Origin: Dunaliella salina
Lineage: Eukaryota > Chlorophyta > Chlorophyceae > Chlamydomonadales > Dunaliellaceae
Direction of reading: 5' to 3'
Assembly: GCA_002284615.2 (NCBI GenBank)
Contig: MU069464.1
Span: 340,486 to 372,074, forward strand
Length of the DNA: 31,589 bases
Part shown: piece after piece, positions 17,025 to 29,000 of the stretch
Numbering within the stretch: position 1 is the first letter of the stretch
Layout of the letters: each line of letters begins with the position of its first letter
Notes under the pieces: model-generated
What the model was told of the DNA's origin: nothing
The model's input: the letters and a program-made list of their open reading frames with translations, nothing else
Database searches by the model: none
Made by a program: the position numbers and the translations under genes

Positions 17025-20000
17025 NNNNNNNNNNNNNNNNNNNNNNNNNCATCCATGTGTTTTCAAAAGTTACCCGCCCACTCACAATGGGCCCAAAAAT
17101 AAGGTAGGTCCAGGTGCATTAACACAGGACAAAAAAGCAGAGCACAAACCAGTTGCTTGTATACACCTAACATCCTCTGAAGCACTTGTTTCGCTTTGTT
17201 GCTACACCTTCTGTTTGTTTCAAGGAAGTGACACAGTCCAGCATCCAAGTACACAGCACGCTCAGTCTAGCCAAGTTGCCGAGATCTTTGCCCCAGCCCA
17301 AGTAAAGAGTCAGGCCGACACTCTGCTTGTGGAGCTTTGCTTCAAATCTATCGGAAAGCTGAAGCTCCAGATGAACCTGCATGTTGCTGTACAAAATCTT
17401 TCTTCATGATTTAAGGAATGTTAAGACGCTGTTCTGCTGCGTCACTTTCTCAGCCTAAAACGCCATTGTAACCTTGCTATGTATGCTAGATGTATGCAAG
17501 ATGTATGCAAGATGTATGCAGAAGCACTGAAACTCACTTGGGCCAGCTGCGCCCTCACTTCTTCCACAAGACGGTGCATCAAAGGGGTCGGCAGACTTAC
17601 ATCGTACTTGTACACAGCACCTGTTGAGCACAAATCCAATGTCCATGTAGCTTATGTCGAACGCAGGGTAAACGTTTTCATCACCGCTGCACCCCCGAGG
17701 ATTCAGTCATCCTTGCTCATTCTTACTTGCAGAAGGTTTGCCCAGCTACCCTTCAGCAAGACTCAAACAAGGCTGCCACCTTGCCTCTATCTTTTTCTTC
17801 ATGCAATGTTGGCAGGCAAGAGAGCAGAGCAATAGCAGGTAAAAGCCAGAGGGACCGGGTGAAGGTGTCCCCACTTGCACCATGGACGGCAACACCTTGT
17901 TGCTGTCAGTTAAATTTCGGGCATCCAACTACTGCCTCTTACCGCAAAGCAAGAAACATTCAAAACACAAGGCCCCTTAAACACCCAGCCATTTGGACCC
18001 TCAAGGTCTCTCGAGAAATGCATGCACTCACATTCCCTGATGCGTCTGCATGCACTGCAGCTGGCCTGGCTGGTCTCGGCCTGCTTCTTCATTTCGTTTT
18101 CCTTCCTTTTGGCAGACAAGCAAGGCTAGCACTTCAAAAGGGATAAGGGTTCCAAAAAAGTGCTTCAGAAAAGTTAGACAAGGCTGCGAGACTGCAAACA
18201 GAGCAAGGCCTGCGACACAGTGCCACACAAGAAGATAAGCAAGGAGCAAGGCCTGTGGCACAGTGATCGGCATGGATAGGCAGGGCCTGCGGCACAGTGA
18301 TAGGCAAGGGGCAAGGCCTGTAACACAGTGCCATACAAGAAGATAGGCGAAGAAGGTTGGACAAGGCTGTGAGATTGCAAGGAGCAAGGCTTGTGACACG
18401 GTGTCTTACGGAAGGTGGGCAAGGCTACACAAGATAGACAGAGCTTCGGGGGGCACGTACCACAGTGCGGAAGAGCTTCTGAAATGCCTTCCCTGATCTT
18501 CCAAATCTGTGATGCCTGGTGCACATTCTCAGCAACAGTCCCATCACAGGCTTCACCATCCGCCATCACTGCCTGCGTCCGAAATCATGCCAAAAGGATA
18601 CACCATCTGTCATGTCAAAATCATGCCAAAAGCATGCACCATCTGTGATGCCAAAATCACGCCCAAAGGATTAACCATGTTGTGCCATCACTGCCTGCAC
18701 CCAAAGTCAGACAGCCATCAGACTGCCATCCAAAGACAAGTCGTGCCAAAGTGACGCCCAAAGGATGCACCATGTTGTGCCATCCCTGCCTGCATCCGAA
18801 GTCAGACAGCCATCAGACTGCCATCCCAAGCCAAGTCATGCACCATGTTGTGCCATCACTGTCTGCATCCGAAGTCAGGCAGCCATCGGACTGCCGTCCA
18901 AAACCAAGTCATGCCAAAGTCATGCCCAAAGGACTTTGGCATTGGCTTTGGATGGCAGTCTGATGGCTGTCTGACTTCGGATGCAGACAGTGATGGCACA
19001 ACATGGTGCATCCTTTGGGTGTGACTTTGGCATGACTTGGCTTTGGATGGCAGTCTGATGGCTGTCTGACTCCACCTGCATCCAAAGTCATACAGCCATC
19101 AGACTGCCATTTAGAGCCAAGTCATGCCTAAGTCACGCCCAAAGGATGCACCATGTTGTGCCATCACTGCCTGCGTCCAAAGTCATGCCAGAAGGATGAC
19201 TTGCGACTTTATTCTTGTATGTACACCTCCTCCAAACTTCAAACCTTTTTTTGATTGCGTTTCTTACAGTCTGGCCTAGCAAAAAACATTTTTGATTAAT
19301 GGCGCCTTCCTGCAAACCTGTAAGCGATGCCAAAAGGATGTTTTCACTTTATTATCATCACTGCCAACACCACCTGTTTCATAAACCATGCCCAAGAGAA
19401 CGTCTGGAAAGAGGAGGCAACCATACTGTAGGAATGTTCTATCACAAGCTTCTCCATCGACCGTGTAAGCCTGCATCCAAAATCTTGCTTTAAAAGTGTT
19501 TTCATGCTACGCATCCCTTTCCTTTTTGCTCCGCAAATGCATTCTCTCCCTTATCTTCTGTGCTGAAGTTCCATCACAAGCTTCCTTACCTGCCTTTGCT
19601 GCCTGAGTCAAAACCAATGCCAACAGAACGTTTTCTTTGCCATCACCAGCATCTTAAGAGGTGCTTCAGAATAGTTTGAGAAAGGAAGAAAATATGGCGA
19701 ATCGAATGAAAGAGCACGAGACATCTCCTACAGGGCCTGGGAGCCACACCAAGACATGTCTTGGGCAAGCATCCACAAGTGTTGGGAAAAAAGGGAAGGG
19801 TTCCTTCCTAGTTTGTAAACGCCCGAACCAGAGAGTTGTGGGGAGTCATCATTTCTGTCTAATGACACAGCCATCTGAGTACGTGATTTCTCTCCAGTCC
19901 TTGATTTTAGGTGCGCACACTTTCTTGTAGTTGGCAGGAAGGAAGGCTGCCCTTGCTTGAGGGCACTTGTGAGAAAAGCTGGTGTGAGCTCCTCGGCTAG

Positions 20001-23000
20001 CCATCTGTGTCTTCATTCACGATTGAGGATCCTTCAGTGACACCCTTGCTGCCTTGCTGGTTTGGAGTCCCATCCTTAATGCACATTGCCTCTTGGCTGA
20101 CCAAACCTCTTGGCTGACCAAACCTGTTCTTTTTTTTTCCAAGCTCCACCAGCACAAAAAGCAGAGTAAGAATTGAACTTGGTTAGAGCCGTATGCCCAA
20201 CCTGAAGCATTGCTTTCCTGGGATCCAATGTTGGTGTGTGCCAAAAATGCAATCATGTCCTTCCTGAGCTAATACACATGAATCATGTCCATCCCTTTCC
20301 TTCACCTCCAACAGATACTGAAATCCAGAGTCTGACAGGTTGTACGCTGAGGCTTTTTTGAACTGTTTTCATGAAGAGTTGCAGTTCCCCACAAATCCGT
20401 GTGCAGTAGGAGATGCTCAAAGAGAGTACAAGTGCAAGAGTTGAATGCAAGGGAAATACAGCGAAAACCTTCCTGCAGGAATATCTCCAAACTCTTCCTC
20501 CCACGGATGCAACTGACCCCATGAATCCTTACTTATGTTCTGCTTGTATCCTCACTCACTCTCTGCTCACAGTAACACTCCTCTGCTTACTTCCAGGAGG
20601 ACGTCCAAATCCTCCATGCCATGGACACTCCGGCCCCACACCCCCCATTTCGCGGAAAATGCCATGGTGCCGCTGCCAATTCTCTTACCAGCTACTCACT
20701 CAGGCTAGCAGTCAGTCGTTTTGACTGGAGGCCTTTTTTAACCTTGTAACCTTACCAGCTACTTGCTCACTAACGCAATCATGTGCTTACACATGGGCAC
20801 CACTGCCCACACAAGTCTCAAACTTGCATATCACATACTTGAAGCCTGACAGACTAGTTAGCGCACAAACTCATTTTCTTACCTCCAGGAGAGTGTCCAG
20901 CTTCTCCATGTCATGGGCACCACTGCCCACGGAAGCCTCTCACAAGCCAAATTCAAAAACTCACTCAATCACCGACCCACTTACACATTCCCTTACCACC
21001 AGGAAAGCACCCACACATTCCCTTACCTCCAGGAAAGCATCCAGCTTTTTCATCCACTTCCCTTTCCCTTACCTCCTTCTCTTACCTCCAGGAACCCTTC
21101 CCTGACCTACTTCCCTTACCTCCAGGAAAGCATCCAGCTTCTCCATCCACACATTCCCTTACCTCCAGGAAAGCATCCAGCTTCTCCCTGTCATGGGCAC
21201 CATTGCTCCCATGTGTTTCCACCAATGCATAAAATGGGAATATTTGTCCTGACTGAGTGCTGCCGGCATCACTCGCTGGAGCTGAACCTGCATGCGCAAT
21301 GAAGATCGACAGAAGGCAGACCATGTGCAAGACCACAAGAAGTCAGCCATGTGCAACAAAGGTCAACAGAAGCCAGACTATGTGTAAGATCAACAGAAGT
21401 CTGACCATGGGCGCGACAAAGATCAATAGAAATCAGACTTTGTGCAAGATCGACTGAAGGCAGACCATGGGCGCAACAAAAGTCAACAGAAGCCAGACAA
21501 TGACTCGCCTTTCCTTTCCAGGGTGAATTGGCGTGAGGATCCACTGCCAGCACTGAAATTTGGCTTTTTGAAGTTGTTGGAATGTCAGAGGTAGACAACT
21601 CGCCAATATCACTGGATATGATCTTCCCTAACTTTTTTTTTCTCACATCTAACCATGCCAACCATTTTTTTATTGCATATGATATCGAGTTCACCAAGAA
21701 ATGAAGAAATCAGAGGTTCCCAGATCACTCTCAGGAGGCTCCTGGCCTCAGATCACCCAAAATGGCCCACAACTCCACCCTGGGGCCAATTTCCACCCCA
21801 AAAATATTTTTTCAATAACCGTTACATGATACGCTAATATTCTGTATTTTCAAAATTTGGAAAGAAGGAGGTCAAAAATTGACCTTTTTGGCACCCTTGT
21901 GCTGCAAATTCTCCAAGGGAAATGGCTGAAATTCTATATCTGACCAACCACTGGGACTTTTCACTCCATTTTTTTTGCGATGATATTCTTTGTTTGAAGG
22001 ACCCCAAACCACTAAAGATTGGTAGTCCCAATTTGGTGCAGTGGGTGGTCAGCAATGGAGATTAGGTGGCAAAAATTAGGGTTCACGCTACGGCTGATTA
22101 GGTAAGCGCACTGGGACCTGGCTCCAGTTCCTGAAAAAGATTGTAAAACAGGCTACATAATGAATATTAATGTAAGTGTGCCGGGTTATGGCGCGCCTAT
22201 GCAATGATCATATTAAAAACGCCTTTTTTTGGGGGGAAGTTGTCCAGCTCCTTTGGAATGTAACAAATTTTAGCAGGCGGTGCGGGAAAACGGACAAAAC
22301 CATGTTGAAAAATTGCAGGGAAAATTAAAAAATACACAAGGGTTGGCAACAGTAGCAGCAAAAACCAACCAAAAAGACTTTGGTTGCCACGGTTGCGACT
22401 GTCTTTTGCTCTTAGTAAATAGCATTAAAGCATGCCTTGCCCAATTATCACATCAGGTTACAAAGCTGTTCGCATGTGCCGTGGCGTGACAACAAAAATG
22501 TATGCGTGTATAAATGTAAACATCCAGTGTGCAAGGAACCATTCCCTATCACTCACCTAGAGGATTCACAGATCCAAAGCTTGTTGAAATCCGCATGCAC
22601 TCTGCATCAAGGAATTCGAATGCCGACAGAATCTGCACCAAATTTGGCCAAAAATTGAGTCGCATCAGCAAATGGAAATGAGCAGAATGTGGCAGCATTG
22701 CTGGAGGGCTTGTTGCCCGCAGGCTCACTTGGATTTCTCATACAGAGCATTTAAGGAGCATGTGCTAGGCATAGCCTACAATCAATGTATGGCCTAGAAT
22801 CAACCATGTGTTGGGAAGTCACGTACTTCAAATGCTGGTCGTTCCCATGAACGCCCCCTCTTCCCCTTTCCTAGGCAAAGTACCTCGCATTGTGCTTTCC
22901 AACCACATCTTAGCGCCCCCCGCACCGTTTCCGGGCCCGAAAATTGCGTTGGATGGCTTATTTGATTTCCTTCAACACAGTGCAAATCAGCTTTGCAAGT

Positions 23001-26000
23001 GCAATGCTTATCTTATAGGACCTAATACAACCAAATGAGCACGAAAGCCCATACAAAACTGTACGGGCAGTACATATGAGCACCGCTACGCTCTTTGGTG
23101 ATTGTGCACATAGAATACCATAATAGCCTTTCAACATGAGAGTTGTACTAATTGGTGCTTGAATGTTCGGCTCACTTGAGCTCTCAAATCATTTTTTATA
23201 GGAAACATGAACATCTTGGCCACATCGAGAGCACCTTTGGCCACATTGATAGCACCATTGGCCACTCTTTGTGCACCATTGAGGAAAGGGTCAACCCAAT
23301 GTTTGCTCACCATAGACACAACAGCATACATGTCGATGCAAACCAAAGATATCGACATAAAGCAAACACATGGTACATAGCATGTGCAGCGCCCACCATC
23401 CATGCATAGCATGTGCAGTGGAAGAAATCCTCAAGAGCATCAGCACTGCCTCCACTCACCTCCCCCAGCATCTTCCGCGCCTTTGACAGCACTTGTGTGA
23501 CTGCAGCATAGCTTTCCAGTCCCAGGAAAACCACTTGCACGGAGGAGGGCCTAGGCGCGCACTGGATAGACACAGCTGTCACAACTCCTGCAGCGCGCAT
23601 GCATGCATGCAAGTATGCAGAAGAGCAACACATGCATGCAACAATTTTGTTAAATGATTAGGTACTTTGTTTGCTCTGCCTTTGTAGAAGTAATCGTTCT
23701 GCCCAGGCGCGCTGCTGTCTATCACGGGCCAAACCTTCCACAATGAATTACTGGCAAGCATGTCGACGTCTCCTGCCTGTAACTCATAATCCAATTAAAT
23801 TCCAGAAGCTCTATGGCTATACGTGGGATGGAAAATTGTCGACCCTAATTCTTTGTATGTGGGATTGTTTGGATCTGATGCTCATAGAATGTTTCAAGCA
23901 ATTGTGAAAAGATGCCTTGGTATCTTCAAGCAGCAGAGGGAGATGCCTTCCATCTTCATTCTTATTTTTTATCTCGTCTTGCGAGAGATGCCTACCATAT
24001 TCATTATTCTTTTTTCACTGTGTTTCGAGCAACAGCGAGACATGCCTGGCACCCTTACTAACTCCAGGTGCACTGCTTAAGGGCAGCAATGTCTTGCTCA
24101 TGCCAAGTCTGGTCGTCGGTGTCTGGCATTTTCACTTGCTCTTTAGATGCACTGCTTAAGGGCAGCAATATCATGCTCTTACCAAGTCTGGTCATTGATG
24201 GTCATTGATGTCTGCCACCTTTGCATGCTGTCATGCGCAGATCATGTACCGTAGGATATACTGACTTGGCAACATGAACTACTGCTGAAAGGCAGCAACT
24301 TCATGCTTGTGCCAATTCTGATCACTTGCAGACTATCTGGTAGATTTTGCAGTCATCCACAAAAATGCAAACGCTCATTCCTTTGGACCTGGTCATTAAA
24401 TCATGCCATGCTCCATAGCTGCGCAAAGCAGAAGCTCATGCAGCCCACCTAAATTGGCAACCTTTGACCGGTCCAACAAAAGAAGTTTACCTAGAAGTTG
24501 AGCAGAGATCTGTGCAAAGAAGGCTGCTCTACACCCACCTAATGTGCCCTCGCTGCCGATGAACAGGTGCTTCAAATGGATGCCTGTGTTGTCCTTCCTG
24601 AGTGTGCGCAGGAGGTCCAGGACTTGCCCATTGGCCAAGACAACTTCCAGGCCCAACACACTGCCGTGCAGTGGCCCATACCGCAGCAGCCGAAGCCCAC
24701 CTGCATCCATGGCGAAGGGATTGTTTCCTCAAGTACCTTGCCATGCTCGTTTGCTCTCAGCATAATCCAATGGGAGATGCTTCCAAGTAATCTCAGATTG
24801 ATCAGAGAAAGCCGGCACTGTAAGATGATCTTGTATGCAACAAGTACAAACTTTGTAACACAAAGCATAGTGCTCACCACGCTCGGTGCTGGTACATGCT
24901 CCAAATTGCTTTCCCGTTTCGTGAGGATACAAAGCTTTCATGACTGCATTACTTCCAACTTCCGAAAAACCCAGCAACAAAATTGTGATTGGATACAGCA
25001 AGAACTTTTGCTCGATGTCAAATAATCTCAAATAAAGCGTGGCCCACTATGTGTTAAAGAGCTTGCCTGCATTGGTGCTGATATTCCCTCCAATCTGGCA
25101 GCTTCCTTTGGCTCCCAGGTCCTAAACAAGGCAGGGGCAAGTTGGAGATGGTGCATATGCATTATGTTTGTGAGGTAGCACAGGCTCTGAAGCCCATTCC
25201 AAGCCTTATTATCGTGTTTTGGGAGCGCGAAGGCTTCCGGAATGGTGGAATAAGCTGAGCACTGCAGAGTAGGGTGACCCATTTAAACACTATGTCCTTC
25301 CATATACATTTCTGAACAGATTTGCGGGAGGGCATAGGGAAAAATGCAGGTATTTCATGTGAAAGCTAAATGAGAATACACTACATTCTCGAACTTGATG
25401 CAAAGAGTGCACCTTCACTGCTCTTGAAGAATCAAGGAACGGTTCCAAACTCTTTTCCACCAAATGCACATTTTTGGGAACCAGGGACAGCTCCAAGAAG
25501 GTGGAAGAGCTTCGTCAGTGGACATTGTGCACAAGCACTTCAGGTATCTCACATGCTTCTTTTGAACATTCTTCCAAATGCCTCCCCCTATACAACCTAC
25601 CTGCCGTTTCCCCCCTTCCCGCTAAGCAACTGGAAATTCTGAGGTGACTTTGTATTGTATTGATTTCCATTATATCAACCTCGGCAATGAGCAGGGGAGC
25701 AGGGATGGCAAGCCGCTAACAACTGTACCTTTCCCCACCACCTGTTGTGCATGTTACGAGCTTTTTCCACGCTGCCTCCGTCATGTGGCCATCCTGGTCT
25801 GCCTTTTCCCCCGTTGCTGCCAAGCACCTGGATTGAGCTCCAGTGTGCCGTCTCAGCCAAAAGAAGGAGCAGGGATAGCAGACTGCAATAAACTCGAAAT
25901 TCCCAAGCCAGGCACAGCGACAATCCAGAACTTCCGGGTATTGCTTTATGCACGATCCACCACCACACTGCCAAGTCCCAGGGACCATGTGCTTTACAGC

Positions 26001-29000
26001 TAGTAGCCAACCTTTTTCACGCTCTATCCACTTTAATGGCAATTCCCAATCCCTCTCCCAGCTCCCTATGGGGAACTGCAAGAGAAGAAAGAGAAGGAAA
26101 GTCTATGCAGTCCAAAGGTCGTATGCTATGTTAAGGAAATCTTCCCTTACTAGCAAGACACACAATCTGCAGCATCTCTCTTGATCATTCATTACAGAAC
26201 CCTTCCGCCTGCCAGCTTAATCAGCCCTTTCCATTGGATTGCCAACCAGGTGTTCCCTGCTGCTGCTACTGCGGCTGTACTCCCTGCTACTACCAGCATA
26301 GGATGCCCCCAGGCATTTCCTTCCCCTACAAGTTGTGATGGAAGTGAATTTTCTGCTCACGTTGTTTCCTTTTCTCTTACCTCGCTTGCCCAGGAGTTAG
26401 CTGCTGCTGCTACTGCGGCTGCACTCTTCGCCATTGCCTGAATAGGACGCTTCCAAGCATCGCCTTCCCCAAAAACTTATGTTGGAAGTGAACCTGCTGA
26501 CTGCGTTGTTTCCATTCCTCTTACATCTGCTTGGGGCGGGGGCGCTTTGATGATGAACTGGTATGCTCTGGAAAATTCTTTCTTGTGTGAGCGCGCCTTT
26601 CTGGGACATGAACCAAACTTTATACGGTGACTTTGGTGCCCTTGGACCTTCCAATGAAGCATGCGCCATCACAAACACATCGATCCAGGAAAGTCCGAGA
26701 CATATCATGTGGGGACTCCATGAGAGGATGCCACCCACATTGCACACCGTCATGGTGCAATATGTGGAGGTGCTGAACCTTTGGCTGTGCAAAGCAGCCT
26801 GGTGCCACTTGGGTTTGGCCTTGGCCGCCCTCCGGGCTGCCAGGGGCAGCGCATCTCAGATTTGGCTGAGCAAAGATTTGTGTCCAACTGGGCGCGTGTC
26901 ATTGGCAAGACCTGGGGTATGTGAGTTTCCCCAGTGGGGGGAGGAGATAAGCGTTCAAGCCACTCCTCTTTTCAAGCTCCTCCAGCAAGAGGCTAAAGTT
27001 GGAGGCAAGGTTGATGCATGACTCTCAGAGGCATATGCACCAGCTTGCCTGTCAGGGGGCCCATGCCTGGCATTTTGTGATTTGAGCCACCTTCTGCATC
27101 AAAATGTTTGCAGATGGTGATTGGGTGTTCTGGATTCACTCTGCCTAAAGGAAATTGGTGCAACAAGTGGGGTGAAAAGGCTCGCGTCTTGTTGAGATGA
27201 ACAGTTGCAACCGCTTTCCTACCAAAAAAACACAGGAGATACGTGGCAAGAATGGGCAATCAAGCATCAGGCCGAGGACCCGCTTCAAACCAGATTCGCA
27301 AGAATGTCACCTTTGACTTCGAACCTATTGACCCCAGACAGATATCATGCCAACATGGCAGTGTGATATTATCATTAGAAGTGTTGATGTTTGTTCAGCA
27401 GATCACCTCTGGGGCATTCCGACCTCAAAGAAACCCTAAAGCCTAAACCAGCCTAAACCCTAATTTTCTTCCTCAGGAAGCATTCTGACCTCAGATCCAG
27501 GCAGACCACACTGAAATCGAGTCTTGCATTCCATTTCTGGCACACCCTTGTCTGAACTGTTTGAACGAAGCAAGCAGGAGGCTGAAACAAAACCTGCAAC
27601 TCCAAACAGGCACCTACCAGTGGCATGAGGAAATTGTGTTGGGCTACATGGTCATCAAGGTTCTGCAGAATGCAGCCAGCTTGAGCAACCAGGGCACCGC
27701 TGGCCTGCAGATCACGCGCAATGAACCATATGTTTCATAACTCTATAATGCCGCTGGTCGCAATCAGGGACTGAGTGGTAGTGATTCTACAGCTTTTCTC
27801 TTCACCTAGGTGCACCTTCACAATTGCTGGAGGGTGTGCTCTGAACAGAGCAGTGCACATCTTTCCAGAGACGCAGTACGTAGAACAAGCATGACAAATG
27901 AGAAGCCATGGATCAATAGGGAGCCTCATCAAGGCTCTGCAGAATGCAGTCAGCTTGGGCGACCAGGGCACCGCTGGCCTGGAGATCATGTGCAATAAAG
28001 GTGTTACAAGCATGACAAATGAGTAGCCATTAGTCAATAGGGTGTCTTATCAAGGCTCTGCAGTATGCAGCCAGCTTGGGCGACCAGGGCACCGCCGGCC
28101 TGAAAATGTGCAATTAAGGTGTTACGAGCATAACAAATGAGTAGCCATGGATCAATAGGGTGTCTCGTCAAGGATTTGCATGATGCTGCCAGCTTGGGCG
28201 ACCAGGGCACTGCTGGCCTGATGAAGATCATGTGCAATGAGGGTGTTACAAGCACGACCAATCAGTAGCCATGAGTAAATAGGGTGTCTCATCAAGGTTC
28301 TGCACTATGCCGCCAGCTTGGGCAACCAGGGCACCGCTGGCCTGAAGACGTGCAATAAAGGTGTTATGAGCATAACAAATGAGTCGCCACACAAATAGGG
28401 TGTCTCAAACAGGTTGTGCAGAATGCAGCTAGCTTGCACAACCAGGGCACCGTTGGCCTGCAGATCATGTGCAATGATGATTGCAAAAGCATGACAAGTG
28501 AGTTACCATGGGTAAAGAGGGTGTCTCATCAAGGTTATGCCATATGCCGCCAGCTTAAGCGACCAGGGCACCTCAGGCCTGACGATCATATGCGATGGGG
28601 GTCGCAAAAGCATGACAAAGCAGTTTTTCCTTTTTGAGGTGAGCAAAGGGCACCTCATACATGCACAGCAGAGGCATCGTGCTCATCAGAACATTTGCGA
28701 AATGTCCATGGGTGATTCCATGCACATGTGGTTTGCAGTGCAGCAGGATTCAAAATCAAGCAACAACTCCCGTTGCTGCTCTCACGTAATAAATAAATCT
28801 CACGTAATTGAACCCCTGAGTGGTATATACAGAAGTGGGTGCCCGCAAGAGTGCAAGAAGCCATTCCTTCCAAAGCCTGTACTAAACGAAGCGCTTTGCT
28901 CTAACACCCTGTTACCAACAGTGTTAGCTAACTTTGGACACCCTTTTCGTGAAGGATCAGGATAATTTCCTGGTGTTGCAATGCACGCACAAAAACAACA

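Noticed and set aside
16927..17409. Plus-strand ORF of 160 codons with a long Val-Cys run
   Set aside because: It is read through the (TG)n microsatellite and an assembly gap, antisense to exon 11.
18174..18569. Minus-strand ORF with a Cys-rich repeat peptide
   Set aside because: Only its first part is real coding (exon 9). The rest is the tandem array of intron 9 read through, past a donor that fits the conserved protein.
21269..21697. Minus-strand ORF of 142 codons with [10 protein letters not shown] repeats
   Set aside because: It is the intron 7 tandem array in translation. It lies just upstream of exon 8 and has no similarity to a protein I know.
23131..23412. Minus-strand ORF with [17 protein letters not shown] repeat
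   Set aside because: It lies in intron 6 of the same-strand gene and comes from a short DNA repeat. No start or splice support is seen.
25675..26081. Overlapping minus-strand ORFs of 111 and 121 codons in intron 3
   Set aside because: No conserved motif is present, they are Trp/Gly/Ala-rich, and phase-consistent exons 3 and 4 flank them. They are treated as intron sequence.
27430..27465. AACCCTAAAGCCTAAACC...CCCTAA, like plant-type telomere repeats
   Set aside because: The units are irregular and only two or three are present. They lie inside a gene intron, so no telomere or interstitial telomere array is claimed.
27735..28600. Regular roughly 120-bp repeats that could suggest a CRISPR-like array
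   Set aside because: Both repeat and spacer parts are similar between units, and the units match exon 3. This is a tandem duplication in a eukaryotic gene.
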